A DNA stretch of 64,000 bases, from the NCBI GenBank assembly GCA_965220465.1, contig CBDCPZ010000024.1:558001-622000 (forward strand), written 5' to 3'. The notes beneath the pieces were generated by a model, which was not told the DNA's origin, searched no databases, and saw only the letters and a program-made list of their open reading frames with translations. The position numbers and the translations under genes are program-made. The stretch's first letter is position 1. Every line of letters starts with the position of its first letter. The stretch is from JAHDHW01 sp965220465 (GTDB taxonomy: Bacteria > Bacteroidota > Bacteroidia > Chitinophagales > Saprospiraceae). Shown here piece by piece: positions 1 to 9,783 of this stretch.

Positions 1-76
1 AAGCCAACGGTGCTAATACAATCATTACCAAAAAGAAACGCGCAAATCCTGTTAATTTAATTTTTTTCCTGGTCAT
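1..76 (-). CDS. N-terminal fragment of a membrane-anchored or exported protein (runs off the window)
   Basis: Reading the minus strand from an ATG at 74-76 gives 25 codons that stay open to the window edge. The peptide begins MTRKKIKLTGFARF and continues into a hydrophobic stretch, which looks like a signal anchor or signal peptide: basic N-terminus, then about 15 hydrophobic residues. Nothing beyond this can be seen, so no function is assigned. It is divergent from the thiolase gene; the 293 bases between them hold no recognisable RNA gene or terminator. Confidence 0.55.
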   Translation of the reverse strand, partial: MTRKKIKLTGFARFFLVMIVLAPLA

Positions 77-369
77 TTATTTTATCTTCTATTCGTTTAA
101 AATTAGTTTTAAAAACCGGTCAAATAATTAATTTTCTGAATTAGAAGAGGGAACTTAATTTTTGACCATTACTAAAACATCTATAAGTTGGGTAGATTTG
201 AATAAAAATACCTAAAGAACAACTTTTCTGAATATTATCAATTTATTATTCTTTTGTATTAACTTAAACATTTATCTACTGATTCCAGTAAAATTAAGAC
301 TAATAATTAATCTGGTTGTCATGAGCGGAATTAATATTTATATCAACGCTGATATTTCGAACAATTTAT

Positions 370-1575
370 ATGATGGAAGCCTATATTTTTGATGCAATTC
401 GTACACCTCGCGGAAAAGGAAAAATTGGAGGAGCTCTTTATGAAGTAAGGCCCGTAGAGCTTCTCTCAGGTTTGTTGAAAGCACTTGAAAAACGGAATAA
501 TCTCGATACCTCACTGATTGATGACATGCTCATTGGCTGCGTCACACCGATAGATGACCAAGGCGCTGATATTGCAAAAGCGGCTTTGCTTTATGCAAAC
601 TGGAATGAAAATGTTCCTGGAGTTCAGCTCAACCGGTTTTGCGCCTCTGGTTTGGAGGCGGTGAACATGGCGGCGATGAAGGTTCGCTCAGATTGGGAAG
701 ATATGATAGTCGCAGGCGGAGTGGAAAGCATGAGCCGTGTAAAAATGGAAAGTGATGGTGGTGCTTTATTATTTGATCCTGAAGTTTCGAGCAAGATCGG
801 TTATGTTCCGCAAGGTATTTCAGCAGACTTGATTGCAACGATTGAGGGCTTTTCACGTGAAGATGTCGATACCTTTGCGATGAATTCTCAACAAAAAACA
901 CAACATGCCTGGGAGAATGGCCATTTTCAAAATTCCATTATTCCAATCTATGATAAAAACGGCTTGTTGATTTTAGAAAAAGATGAGCATCCGAGACCTG
1001 GGACTACGCTTGAAACTTTAGCGACTTTAAATCCGGCTTTTATACAATTTGGAGCGAGTGGATTTAATACGATGGCAATTAAAAAATATCCGCTTGTAGA
1101 ACAAATTAATCATGTTCATACTGCCGGAAACGCTTCCGGAATTGTTGACGGAGCAGCTTTGATTTTGGTAGGCTCGAAAGAAAAAGGAGCCGCGATGAGT
1201 TTGAAACCAAGAGCTAAAATCATTTCAACAGCGGTAGTAGGTTCAGAACCTACAATAATGCTGACAGGTCCAACTCCTTCGAGCAAAAAAGCACTTAAAA
1301 AAGCAGGAATGGATGCCAAAGATATTGACCTTTGGGAAGTCAATGAAGCTTTTGCTGCCGTTGTTTTAAAACTCCAAAAAGATTTGAATATTCAGGAGGA
1401 TATCATCAATGTCAACGGAGGTGCAATTGCGATGGGACATCCGCTGGGAGCTACGGGAAGCATGCTCCTTGGAACATTGTTGGATGAGTTAGAAAGAAGC
1501 GATAAGTCAACAGGAATAGTAACCATGTGCGTTGGCGGCGGCATGGGAATCGCAACAATTATTGAGCGGGTTTAA
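370..1575 (+). CDS. Acetyl-CoA acyltransferase (thiolase)
   Basis: Thiolase-family enzyme that cleaves 3-ketoacyl-CoA with CoA to acetyl-CoA and a shortened acyl-CoA, or runs the reverse condensation. The nucleophilic Cys is C91 in NRFCASGLEA. The second catalytic pair is H357 in the GHPLGA motif and C387 in CVGGGMG. An NEAFA motif is also present. At 401 residues it is a normal thiolase length. Two ATG codons stand in tandem at 370 and 373 and either could be the start. The next gene, 43 bases downstream, encodes the hydratase/dehydrogenase, which argues for the degradative (FadA/FadI-like) role in beta-oxidation rather than acetoacetyl-CoA synthesis. That role is inferred from context. Confidence 0.9.
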   Translation: MMEAYIFDAIRTPRGKGKIGGALYEVRPVELLSGLLKALEKRNNLDTSLIDDMLIGCVTPIDDQGADIAKAALLYANWNENVPGVQLNRFCASGLEAVNMAAMKVRSDWEDMIVAGGVESMSRVKMESDGGALLFDPEVSSKIGYVPQGISADLIATIEGFSREDVDTFAMNSQQKTQHAWENGHFQNSIIPIYDKNGLLILEKDEHPRPGTTLETLATLNPAFIQFGASGFNTMAIKKYPLVEQINHVHTAGNASGIVDGAALILVGSKEKGAAMSLKPRAKIISTAVVGSEPTIMLTGPTPSSKKALKKAGMDAKDIDLWEVNEAFAAVVLKLQKDLNIQEDIINVNGGAIAMGHPLGATGSMLLGTLLDELERSDKSTGIVTMCVGGGMGIATIIERV

Positions 1576-1618
1576 ATTTATGAACAAAAAAGCCGATTGA
1601 AAACTGATCGAATAATTT

Positions 1619-3748
1619 ATGATAAAATATAAAAAAGATATTAACAACATTGTTACGCTGACCTTGGACATGACCAACCGGAAAGTGAACATTATAAACC
1701 ATGAAATCGGTAAAGCCTTTTTTCCGGTTTTAGAACATCTTAAAAAGGAAAAAGAAAAGGGTGTTCTACGTGGCGTTATTCTGACTTCTGGTAAAAAAAG
1801 TTTTTTGGCGGGAGGCGATTTGGATTATATGTTTAAAAATGAAAATAAAGAGCAAATATTTGATTATTCACAAACCTTGAAAAAGTTTTTCCGTGATCTT
1901 GAAAGCCCCGGAGTTCCTGTTGTTGCTGCTATGAATGGAACAGCGCTGGGCACTGGTTTTGAGATGGCGATTGCTTGCCACCATCGAATTGTAATTAATA
2001 AACCAACTATCCAAATTGGGCATCCGGAAGCTTCATTGGGGATCATGCCCGGAAGCGGCGGTGTCATTCGTTTGATGTGGCTTTTAGGAATTGAAAGAGC
2101 GTATCATATTCTTGCCAACGGGCAAAGTTATAATCCCGAAGAAGCGCTCAAAGCCGGTATTGTCGACCAACTTGCCGATGAAGAAGAGGATATGTTTGAA
2201 AAGGCAATAAGTTGGCTTTTAAATACTCAAGAGGGCAGACGACCTTGGGATAAAATAGGAGAAAGCATTCCCGGAGGTACAGCCCGGGACTTAAAAGTAG
2301 CTAACAAAATCCGCCTTTTGGGAGCGCAATTGACAAAGCAAACGTACAATAATTATCCAGCTCAACAAGCCATTTTAAACACACTTTCGGAAGGTTCAAA
2401 AGTTGATTTCGAAACAGCTTGTCGCATTGAGAGTCGTTATTTTACAAAATTATTATTGAGCAAAGAAGCGAAAAACATGACCAAAGTTTTTTGGTATGAT
2501 TTCAATGCAATTAAAGCTGGAGATAGCCGTCCAAAGGGCTTTGGGAAATTTCGACCCAAGAAAGTCGGGATCGTCGGTGCTGGTTTGATGGGCTCAGGAA
2601 TTGCCTATTCTTGTATTCAGTATGGAATGGATGTGGTTTTGAAAGATGTTTCAAAAGCAATTGCCGATCGCGGCAAAGAATACACCGAACAAAAGCTGTC
2701 CGAATTGGTCCACAAGCAAAAGTTAAGTGAAAAAGAGAAGTCTAAAATTTTAAAAAAAATAAAAACAACAGAGCACTCGGAAGATTTTGAAAGCTGCGAT
2801 TTGGTCATCGAATCGGTATTTGAAAACCAAATGGTAAAATCAAAAGTGACCAAAGAAGCAGAAGCTTTTATGGATGAATACGCTTTCCTGGCTTCGAATA
2901 CGGTTTCTATTCCAATTACCAAGTTGGCAGAATCTGCTGAACGGCCTGAAAATTATATTGGCCTTCATTTTTTTGCTCCCGTAGAAAATGTTCCTTTGGT
3001 TGAAATTGTGAAAGGAGAAAAAACTTCTGACGAAACGGTTGCACGGGCTTTTGATTTTGTGAAAAAGATCAGAAAAATACCAATTATAGTAAAAGATAGT
3101 TGGGGGTTTTTTGCTTCGAGAGTACTGAACACATACATTCTTGAAGGCTTGATCCTACTCCAGGAAGGTTATCCTCCGGCCTTGATCGAAAACCTGGGCT
3201 TACAAGCCGGAATGCCAAAAGGAGCTTTAGCTTTTGCCGATGACCTTTCGATGAAAATGATATTGAGTTACGAAAATCAGGCAGCGACTAATTATGGCCC
3301 AAAATACATCCAGCATCCGGCAGTTGAAGTTTTACACAAAATGATTGAAGAAATCGATCGTCAGGGGAAACAGCGAAAAGCAGGTTTTTATGAATATAAA
3401 AATGAAGGAAATCGTCAATTGTGGGATGGCCTCAAAGACCACTTTTCAATTTTAAAAACAGATTACGATCGCGAAGAGATCAGCGAACGATTTATGTTTG
3501 CTCAAGTGATTGAAGCTGTTTGGTGTTTGCAGGAAAAGATTATTCAATCAGTGCCAGAGGCAAACCTGGGTAGTATTTACGGCTGGGGATTTCCTTCTTT
3601 CAAAGGAGGCGTTTTACAATATATCAATGATTATGGAGTGACAACATTCGTGGAAAAGTGCGAGCAATTTGAAAAAGCACATGGCCCTCGATTTAAGGTA
3701 CCAAAGTTGTTAAAAACAAAAGCGGAAAAAGGAGAAACTTTTCAATAA
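1619..3748 (+). CDS. Enoyl-CoA hydratase / 3-hydroxyacyl-CoA dehydrogenase, beta-oxidation alpha subunit
   Basis: Two-domain fatty acid oxidation protein. Residues 1-200 are a crotonase domain with the two expected acidic residues, E115 (GTGFEMA) and E137 (GHPEASLGIMPG), and the oxyanion-hole stretch FLAGGD. From about residue 315 a Rossmann fold begins with VGIVGAGLMGSGIA (GxGxxG) for NAD, followed by the HFFAPV motif that carries the catalytic His of 3-hydroxyacyl-CoA dehydrogenases, then the C-terminal dehydrogenase domain. The length, 709 residues, matches FadB/FadJ. Together with the thiolase immediately upstream it forms a two-gene beta-oxidation operon. The fadJ or fadB name cannot be settled from sequence alone. 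It converges on the phosphatase gene with only 13 bases between the stop codons. Confidence 0.9.
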   Translation: MIKYKKDINNIVTLTLDMTNRKVNIINHEIGKAFFPVLEHLKKEKEKGVLRGVILTSGKKSFLAGGDLDYMFKNENKEQIFDYSQTLKKFFRDLESPGVPVVAAMNGTALGTGFEMAIACHHRIVINKPTIQIGHPEASLGIMPGSGGVIRLMWLLGIERAYHILANGQSYNPEEALKAGIVDQLADEEEDMFEKAISWLLNTQEGRRPWDKIGESIPGGTARDLKVANKIRLLGAQLTKQTYNNYPAQQAILNTLSEGSKVDFETACRIESRYFTKLLLSKEAKNMTKVFWYDFNAIKAGDSRPKGFGKFRPKKVGIVGAGLMGSGIAYSCIQYGMDVVLKDVSKAIADRGKEYTEQKLSELVHKQKLSEKEKSKILKKIKTTEHSEDFESCDLVIESVFENQMVKSKVTKEAEAFMDEYAFLASNTVSIPITKLAESAERPENYIGLHFFAPVENVPLVEIVKGEKTSDETVARAFDFVKKIRKIPIIVKDSWGFFASRVLNTYILEGLILLQEGYPPALIENLGLQAGMPKGALAFADDLSMKMILSYENQAATNYGPKYIQHPAVEVLHKMIEEIDRQGKQRKAGFYEYKNEGNRQLWDGLKDHFSILKTDYDREEISERFMFAQVIEAVWCLQEKIIQSVPEANLGSIYGWGFPSFKGGVLQYINDYGVTTFVEKCEQFEKAHGPRFKVPKLLKTKAEKGETFQ

Positions 3749-3761
3749 GGAATTGAAATTG

Positions 3762-5417
3762 TTACAACGATTTCAAATAATCAGCGACTGCTTTATTTTC
3801 ATGTTTAAGTGCATAATCGACAGCAGTTCTGCCTTTAGCATCTTTGATTTGTGGGTTGGCACCATTTGCGATCAGGAATTTCAGGATTTCTAAGTCGCCA
3901 TATCTGGCGCAGTAAAAAAGCGCACTTTCCTGCTCAATATTTAAGGTGTTTACATTAGCTCCGTGCTTGACAAGGTTATCAGCAATTTCATTATGCTGCA
4001 ATTTGATGGCGTACATCAAAGGCGTCTGCTCCTCAAAAACTTGTTCAATATTTGCTCCTTTTTTTAATAAAAAGTCAACGATCTGCGGTTTATTATTTTT
4101 GATTGCATAATGCAACAAAGTATACTGTTTGCTTGAGTAATATTTGTTAACGCTATTGCCGTTTATTAAAAATTGCTTTACAACATTCAGGTCATTTTCT
4201 CTGATAGCTGTAAAAACTTTAAGGACTTCACTTTGGGTCAACATTGGATAAACCGGGCTTCTTTCGCCATTTACGTTGGTTGCGTAGTAATTGCTATTTT
4301 CAATTAATAAAGCGTTTGATGTTCCATCTTCAACAGCGACACAATGTTTTACATCAATAGCAATCACTCTATTGTCATAAATGCCAGATACGTTTGGTAC
4401 AATCGTGTGTCCGACGACAATTGATTCAGCGCCATAGAGGTTCAATAAGGAAACCACTTCGGTTGGGTCCAGCGTTCCACTAAAATAGCCCCTGTACCAC
4501 ATTGGACCTATCATACTGTAAATGCTTTGTGCTGTCCCTCCATCATGTTCGATTTTCCATGCAGATTTTCCATAATTGGCCCTTGCAATGTTATTGATTT
4601 CACTTAGAGGCAAATGGAGATTTGCTATTTGAGGGCTTAGGCCGCCATGAGTAAACAGCGTATTTCCTATCTTTTCTATTACATTTTTACTTCTCAACCA
4701 TTTTCCAAGCTCTGTATTAGTTGCAAAAAGTGAAGTGTATTTTGTTTTAAATGCACTAGCAACATCAAAGTATTTCTCTTTGACATATCTTACGTCGCCA
4801 CGCAAATTCATTTCTTCATGGTTGCCATTTATAAAATGCACCATTCCTCCTTTTTCAGCAGCTTGTCGTTCTAATTCGTAAATCAGCCATAAAACTTCAG
4901 TGACATTATTTCCTCGATCAAAAAAGTCTCCGACCAACACTAAGTGGCCTTCGCCATAGGTCCATTTAAATTCTTTATTGATAATGCCATTACCTTGCAA
5001 AGTGGTTGCAAATGCATTGAAATTTCCTTCAATGTCAGAAATAGCATATAATTTTTTAGGTTGAGGATAGATGGAAGCAGGTGGAGAATAATCGCTGTGT
5101 AGCTTCACTTTGAAGGATGCTTCTGATCCATCGTCTACTTTGCAGGTGAGTAAAGGTACTTCGTCTTTTGAAGTATAAATTTCTTTTTTTGTTAAAAGAT
5201 CTCCATCCTTTTGCCGCGCTACACTTCTGACAACGACCATTTTCCTTTTATAGAAGACATAAGGCCCATCAGTGTTAAACTCTTCAGTGCAATCAGATAC
5301 ATCTTCCTTTATTATATTCAAATATTGTGGCCAAAAACCAGCTTTAATAACACCAGGCAGTGTCATTATAATTGCGGCAAGTACCACAAATTTATACCTT
5401 CTATTTACAAATCTCAT
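3762..5417 (-). CDS. Exported PPP-type metallophosphatase with C-terminal ankyrin repeats
   Basis: Residues 8-26 form a signal peptide or signal anchor. Residues 123-350 carry the metallophosphoesterase motifs in order: SDIEGN (127-132, the GDxHG position, with Glu in place of His), GDFFDRG (163-169), GNHE (198-201), HGGLS and VVGHT. The order and spacing fit the PPP family, closest in type to the Shewanella-like bacterial phosphatases. From about residue 405 to the end there are four to five ankyrin repeats with the typical LLHYAI, TPLMYAI and GANVN signatures. The likely activity is phosphomonoester or phosphoprotein hydrolysis in the periplasm, with the ankyrins binding a partner; the substrate is unknown. 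It is monocistronic, with a candidate -7 box at 5461-5468. Confidence 0.8.
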   Translation of the reverse strand: MRFVNRRYKFVVLAAIIMTLPGVIKAGFWPQYLNIIKEDVSDCTEEFNTDGPYVFYKRKMVVVRSVARQKDGDLLTKKEIYTSKDEVPLLTCKVDDGSEASFKVKLHSDYSPPASIYPQPKKLYAISDIEGNFNAFATTLQGNGIINKEFKWTYGEGHLVLVGDFFDRGNNVTEVLWLIYELERQAAEKGGMVHFINGNHEEMNLRGDVRYVKEKYFDVASAFKTKYTSLFATNTELGKWLRSKNVIEKIGNTLFTHGGLSPQIANLHLPLSEINNIARANYGKSAWKIEHDGGTAQSIYSMIGPMWYRGYFSGTLDPTEVVSLLNLYGAESIVVGHTIVPNVSGIYDNRVIAIDVKHCVAVEDGTSNALLIENSNYYATNVNGERSPVYPMLTQSEVLKVFTAIRENDLNVVKQFLINGNSVNKYYSSKQYTLLHYAIKNNKPQIVDFLLKKGANIEQVFEEQTPLMYAIKLQHNEIADNLVKHGANVNTLNIEQESALFYCARYGDLEILKFLIANGANPQIKDAKGRTAVDYALKHENKAVADYLKSL

Positions 5418-5460
5418 CGTTTTTTTTAACGCTAATTATTAGATCTCTAGTGTAATAATG

Positions 5461-5468
5461 CAAAAATA
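5461..5468 (-). promoter_or_regulatory. Candidate -7 box (TATTTTTG) for the phosphatase gene
   Basis: On the minus strand the octamer TATTTTTG matches the Bacteroidota -7 consensus TAnnTTTG and lies 44 bases before the phosphatase ATG. No well-placed -33 TTTG element is seen, so this rests on one box and position. Confidence 0.4.
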
Positions 5469-5517
5469 ACCAATTTTTTTCATGAATTTAACTTCTGATT
5501 AACAGGAGCGATTCGTT

Positions 5518-7635
5518 TTAGCTAATCAAGCTCCAGGCTTTGAATTTTTTTCCATGAGTTATCAGATAATTCCGCATTGGTTGATTCAACTTGTTTTCAA
5601 GGGTTGGGTCTTTGTCTAAAATTCTGGCAGCAAGTTCTCTCGCAGTCTGTAAAATACGTCCATCTTTCGCCAGATCCGCAATTCGGAAGTTCAAAACGCC
5701 ACTTTGTTGTGTTCCCTGAATATTTCCTGGCCCTCGTAATTTTAAGTCCGCTTCAGCGATTTCAAAGCCGTTATTGGTTCGCACCATAGTTTGTATTCGT
5801 TCCCTGGCTTCAGCGGTTAGTTTAAAACTTGACATCAAAATACAAAACGACTGTTCGGCTCCACGGCCAACACGGCCTCTCAGCTGATGTAGCTGTGATA
5901 AACCAAAACGTTCTGTATTTTCAATAACCATAACGGAGGCATTAGGAACGTTCACTCCAACCTCAATAACGGTTGTTGCAACCATAATTTGAGTTTCCCC
6001 TTTGGCAAATCGTTGCATTTCAAATTCTTTGTCAGCAGCTTTCATTCTTCCATGGAGGATACTGACTTGGTATTGGGCAATCGGAAACTCTCTTGAAATC
6101 ACTTCGTAACCTTCTTCCAGATTTTTTAAATCCAGTGTTTCTGATTCTTCAATTAAAGGATAAACCACATAAATTTGCCGTCCCTTGGCTATTTCTTCTT
6201 TCATAAAACCAAAAACACGTAATCGGTTATTTTCGGTTTTGTGAAGCGTTTTTATTTCTTTCCTACCCGGAGGTAATTCGTCAATGATTGAAATATCAAG
6301 ATCGCCGTAAAGTGTCATTGCCAAAGTCCGGGGTATTGGAGTGGCGGTCATTACCAGAATATGTGGCGGGAGCACAACTCCTTTTTTCCAAAGCTTGGCG
6401 CGCTGCGCAACTCCAAAGCGATGCTGTTCATCAGTTATTGCAAGGCCCAGATTTTGAAATTCAACAGGATCTTCAATCAAAGCGTGTGTGCCGATTAGAA
6501 TGTGAATTTCTCCTGCCTTGAGAAGTTTTAAAATTTCTTTTCGTTTTTTTCCTTTTACACTTCCGGTTAGAAAAGCAACCTGGATGCCCAAACCTTTTAC
6601 AGATTCCGAAATAGAGTTGAAATGTTGCTGCGCTAAAATCTCGGTTGGTGCCATCATGCAGGCTTGAAATCCATTGTCGATTGCAATCAACATACTCATC
6701 AAACCAACGACCGTTTTTCCACTTCCGACGTCACCCTGCAAAAGCCGGTTCATTTGTTTGCCTGAACCCAGGTCCTGGCGGATTTCTTTTAAAACCCTTT
6801 TTTGAGCATCGGTCAGTTCGAAAGGGAGTTTTTCTTTAAAAAAGCGATTAAAAAAGTTACCGATCTTTGAAAAAACAAAACCTTTGATCGCATTCTTTCG
6901 CCGCCGTCGTATTTGCAATAGGCGAAGTTGCAGAAAAAATAATTCTTCAAATTTGAGCCTGTTTCGAGCAAGATCCAGGTCTTTCTGGTTTTTGGGAAAG
7001 TGAATGTCCTGCAAAGCTTTATACCTGCCCGGAAAACGAAACTTTTTTAACATATAATCCGGCAGGTTTTCAGGAACCTGATGCGCGTTAATTTTCTCAA
7101 AAAGGGCAGCAATGATTTTTCGTTGTCCTTTGGCATCAAGGCCTTTAGTATTCAGCTTTTCAGTGCTTGGATAAACTGGAGCAAAAGTCGCTGCTTTTTT
7201 AGTGTTGCTTAATGCAACCAATTCCGTTTCCGGGTGAGGAATATTGATCACTCCATTGAAGTTATTCACTCTTCCATAAACGATATATTCCTGTCCGATT
7301 TCAAGGCTTTTTTCTAACCAGTGTACTCCTTTAAACCAAACCAAATCTATGGCGCCGGTCTCGTCTCTCAATTTTCCGATCAAACGTTTTTTCCTTCCGG
7401 TACCTGCCACTGAAAGCCTTCTCAACGTTCCGCGTAACTGAACCGCATCGCTTTCTGCTGAAAGGTCACGAATTTGGTGAAATTTTGTTTTGTCAACATA
7501 TCGGAATGGAAAATGAAAAAGCAAATCCCGGAAAGTAAAAATACCCAACTCTTTTTTAAGCATATCTCCACGCAAAGGCCCGACACCTTTTAGGTATTCG
7601 ATTGGACTGTCGAGTATATTTGCCGGATTTTGCAT
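5518..7635 (-). CDS. recG: ATP-dependent DNA helicase RecG
   Basis: RecG remodels stalled replication forks and branch-migrates Holliday junctions. The N-terminal wedge (OB-fold) domain occupies about residues 50-200. The helicase core follows with Walker A in GDVGSGKTVV, a DEQH box (ITDEQHRFG), the TATPIPRT motif III, and motif VI in QLRGRVGRG. An in-frame reading extends upstream to 7704, but the chosen ATG at 7633-7635 gives MQNPANILDSPIEYLKGVGP, where family members begin, and a length of 705 residues, which is typical. The extra 23 residues would be an unusual basic extension. It is followed on the same strand by the phosphatase gene about 100 bases downstream. Confidence 0.93.
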   Translation of the reverse strand: MQNPANILDSPIEYLKGVGPLRGDMLKKELGIFTFRDLLFHFPFRYVDKTKFHQIRDLSAESDAVQLRGTLRRLSVAGTGRKKRLIGKLRDETGAIDLVWFKGVHWLEKSLEIGQEYIVYGRVNNFNGVINIPHPETELVALSNTKKAATFAPVYPSTEKLNTKGLDAKGQRKIIAALFEKINAHQVPENLPDYMLKKFRFPGRYKALQDIHFPKNQKDLDLARNRLKFEELFFLQLRLLQIRRRRKNAIKGFVFSKIGNFFNRFFKEKLPFELTDAQKRVLKEIRQDLGSGKQMNRLLQGDVGSGKTVVGLMSMLIAIDNGFQACMMAPTEILAQQHFNSISESVKGLGIQVAFLTGSVKGKKRKEILKLLKAGEIHILIGTHALIEDPVEFQNLGLAITDEQHRFGVAQRAKLWKKGVVLPPHILVMTATPIPRTLAMTLYGDLDISIIDELPPGRKEIKTLHKTENNRLRVFGFMKEEIAKGRQIYVVYPLIEESETLDLKNLEEGYEVISREFPIAQYQVSILHGRMKAADKEFEMQRFAKGETQIMVATTVIEVGVNVPNASVMVIENTERFGLSQLHQLRGRVGRGAEQSFCILMSSFKLTAEARERIQTMVRTNNGFEIAEADLKLRGPGNIQGTQQSGVLNFRIADLAKDGRILQTARELAARILDKDPTLENKLNQPMRNYLITHGKKFKAWSLIS

Positions 7636-7769
7636 GATATAAATAGAACTAAAGGAACTACGTTTTTGTTTCAGAAACCGAATCCATCCTAAATCAGGAA
7701 TCACAAAATTAAAAAAAAATGAAAACTGAGGATTTTTAGTTTGGTTAGCAATATTGTTTTTGAATTAAA

Positions 7770-7777
7770 TATCTTTG
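7770..7777 (+). promoter_or_regulatory. Candidate -7 box (TATCTTTG) for rbfA
   Basis: TATCTTTG fits TAnnTTTG and lies 45 bases before the rbfA ATG at 7822. It sits in the divergent recG/rbfA gap. No clear -33 partner at 19-21 bases is visible. Confidence 0.45.
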
Positions 7778-7821
7778 TGTGATTTTTTGAACGGAATTAA
7801 ATTTTGACAATTCGTAAGATA

Positions 7822-8205
7822 ATGGAAACGAAAAGACAGAAGCAAGTCGGCGAAGTGGTAAAACGCAATATTGGAATAGTTTTGCAGCAGGAAGGATCGT
7901 ACATTTATGGATCATCAACTTTGGTTACAGTTACCGCTGTTAAAATGTCGCCTGACTTCAACCTGGCAAAGATATATTTGAGCGTTTATAACCGAGAGAA
8001 CAAAGATGCGGTAATTGCCGAATTGGACGCAAATATTCATCGTTTACGCCAATCGTTGGCTCATCGTATCAAAAAGCATGTGAGGAGGATTCCTGAAATC
8101 CAGTTTTATATTGACGAAACGCTTGACGAGATGTACCGCCTTAGCAAACTATTTAAAGAACTAGAAGACAATAATCAAATGGGGCGATCGGAAGAAGAGG
8201 AATGA
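7822..8205 (+). CDS. rbfA: 30S ribosome-binding factor A
   Basis: RbfA is a single KH-fold protein that binds the 30S subunit late in 16S rRNA maturation and is needed for cold adaptation. The 127-residue product begins METKRQKQVGEVVKRNIG, has the typical VTVTAVKMSPDFNLAKIYLS beta-strand region, and ends with the LRQSLAHRIKKHVRRIPEIQ helix and the FYIDETLDEMYRL strand seen across the family. A TTG at 7804 is in frame and would add six residues; the ATG at 7822 is preferred because it matches the usual N-terminus. It ends 12 bases from the oppositely transcribed permease gene. Confidence 0.9.
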   Translation: METKRQKQVGEVVKRNIGIVLQQEGSYIYGSSTLVTVTAVKMSPDFNLAKIYLSVYNRENKDAVIAELDANIHRLRQSLAHRIKKHVRRIPEIQFYIDETLDEMYRLSKLFKELEDNNQMGRSEEEE

Positions 8206-8217
8206 TTTAAAAGAAAA

Positions 8218-9711
8218 TCAAACTTTCACAATATTTATTTTTCTGGCTAACCCTTTTGGTAATTTTATCAGTTCTTTTCCCATACTTATCTCAATAAAAT
8301 TTTCATCTTTTTTATTGATAGAAAAAGAAGTGTCGGGCAATAAACCCAACTGCCAGAGCTGTGAGCTAATATGGTCGCTGACTTGCTTTTGCGCTATTTT
8401 TGCAGCTTTCGCAAGATCCAGTTTGATCAATGGAAAATCAGGTACGCCTTTTTTTGCCGGAATCGGTGAACCGTGTGGATCAATAGAAGGAAATCCAAGT
8501 TGTTCGTCCACTTCATCCAACAAGTCTACGGACAATAAATGTTCAAATTTTTCCGCTTCTTCGTGAATTTGCTCTTCGGTAAGTCCCATTTGTTGAACGA
8601 GATAAGTTTCCCAAAGGCGGTGAGCACGAACCAATTGATGTGCGTTTTCAACTCCCTTAGTCGTCAATTTTATGTTTTGATTTTCGTATTCAACCTGGCC
8701 GTCATTTTTGAGGGAGGTTAAATATTTGTTTAACTTATTTTTACTAAATCCCAACCTTTGTAATAAATTTTCAAAAGTCAAGTTGCTACTTTCCTTCAGG
8801 CGAAGCGATTGTTTTAAAGTATCTTCTATTTCAATTTTAAATTGCAATTTTCGCTTTTGGAAAAAACGAAAAACCAATCCTTTTTTTGGCGCCAAAAATA
8901 CAGCGATTAAATATATTAAAGTGGCTGTAACTGCAATCGAAGGGCCTGGAGTTGTAGAAAAAATAACTGCGAAGACCATCCCCATAACCGAGGAAAGTAA
9001 ACCGATACAACTCGCTATGAAAAGAACCCACCTCAATCGATCAGAGAGTAACAACGCCGTAGCAGCAGGAGTGATGAGCATAGCGACTACCAAAATAACT
9101 CCAACGGTCTGAAGTGATGCTACAACCGCGTAAGACAACAATAACATCAAAAAATAGTGAATAGTGCTCGTTGAAATTCCCATCGTTTCTGCGATAATCG
9201 ATTGGAAAGTTGCCACAAAAAGGTAGCGATAGAATACAATAATGGAAAAGATAACATAAGCTGCAATGCCAGCTGTTAAATATAAGTCTTGATTGGACAC
9301 CCCTAAAACGTTTCCAAATAAAAAATCTTTAAGGTCCAGATGTACGCCCTGATCGCGACTGATCCATGAAATGCCCATAACACCTAAAGAGAACATTGCC
9401 GTAAAAACAATTCCAATAGCAGCATCATTTTTCGTATTTACATTTTGCTGAATCCATGTTATGCATACAGCTGTCAGTAAGCCGGCAATAACCGCCCCGA
9501 AGAAAAAACCGATAGTGCTATAACCTACTAACAAAAAGGCGACCACGACACCTGGTAAAATAGCATGTGAAAGCGCATCTCCAATCAAAGCCATATTGCG
9601 CAAAACGATAAAACATCCTAATACCCCACACATCAATCCCACCAAAGAAGAAGCAATTAATGCCCGGATAGCCCATTCTTCATGAAGAAAAATATCTAAT
9701 ACTTCAGCCAT
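8218..9711 (-). CDS. Metal ABC transporter permease fused to a DtxR/MntR-like regulator
   Basis: Residues 1-280 are an ABC-3 family (ZnuB/MntB/TroC-like) permease with about eight membrane segments; the stretch GDALSHAILPGVV near residue 40 is a hallmark of this family. From about residue 290 the protein changes into a soluble DtxR-type module: a winged helix (about 300-360), a helical metal-binding/dimerisation part with AHRLWETYL and the HEEAEKFEH stretch (about 365-400), and a C-terminal SH3/FeoA-like domain (about 440-497). The likely substrate is Mn, Zn or Fe. No ATPase or binding-protein gene is adjacent. Two palindromes and a -7 box lie upstream, which suggests metal-dependent autoregulation. 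The fused regulator may act as a membrane-tethered transcription factor or as a cytosolic metal gate; this is inference. Confidence 0.87.
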   Translation of the reverse strand: MAEVLDIFLHEEWAIRALIASSLVGLMCGVLGCFIVLRNMALIGDALSHAILPGVVVAFLLVGYSTIGFFFGAVIAGLLTAVCITWIQQNVNTKNDAAIGIVFTAMFSLGVMGISWISRDQGVHLDLKDFLFGNVLGVSNQDLYLTAGIAAYVIFSIIVFYRYLFVATFQSIIAETMGISTSTIHYFLMLLLSYAVVASLQTVGVILVVAMLITPAATALLLSDRLRWVLFIASCIGLLSSVMGMVFAVIFSTTPGPSIAVTATLIYLIAVFLAPKKGLVFRFFQKRKLQFKIEIEDTLKQSLRLKESSNLTFENLLQRLGFSKNKLNKYLTSLKNDGQVEYENQNIKLTTKGVENAHQLVRAHRLWETYLVQQMGLTEEQIHEEAEKFEHLLSVDLLDEVDEQLGFPSIDPHGSPIPAKKGVPDFPLIKLDLAKAAKIAQKQVSDHISSQLWQLGLLPDTSFSINKKDENFIEISMGKELIKLPKGLARKINIVKV

Positions 9712-9783
9712 TTTTTAAAACTACTTTAGTTTAGAAATAGATTATCGACTCATTGAAATAAATTGATGGACAGTGAGTCAATA

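Noticed and set aside
7636..7704. A longer RecG N-terminus
   Set aside because: The extra 23 residues have no family counterpart and the ATG at 7633-7635 fits the usual start of RecG.
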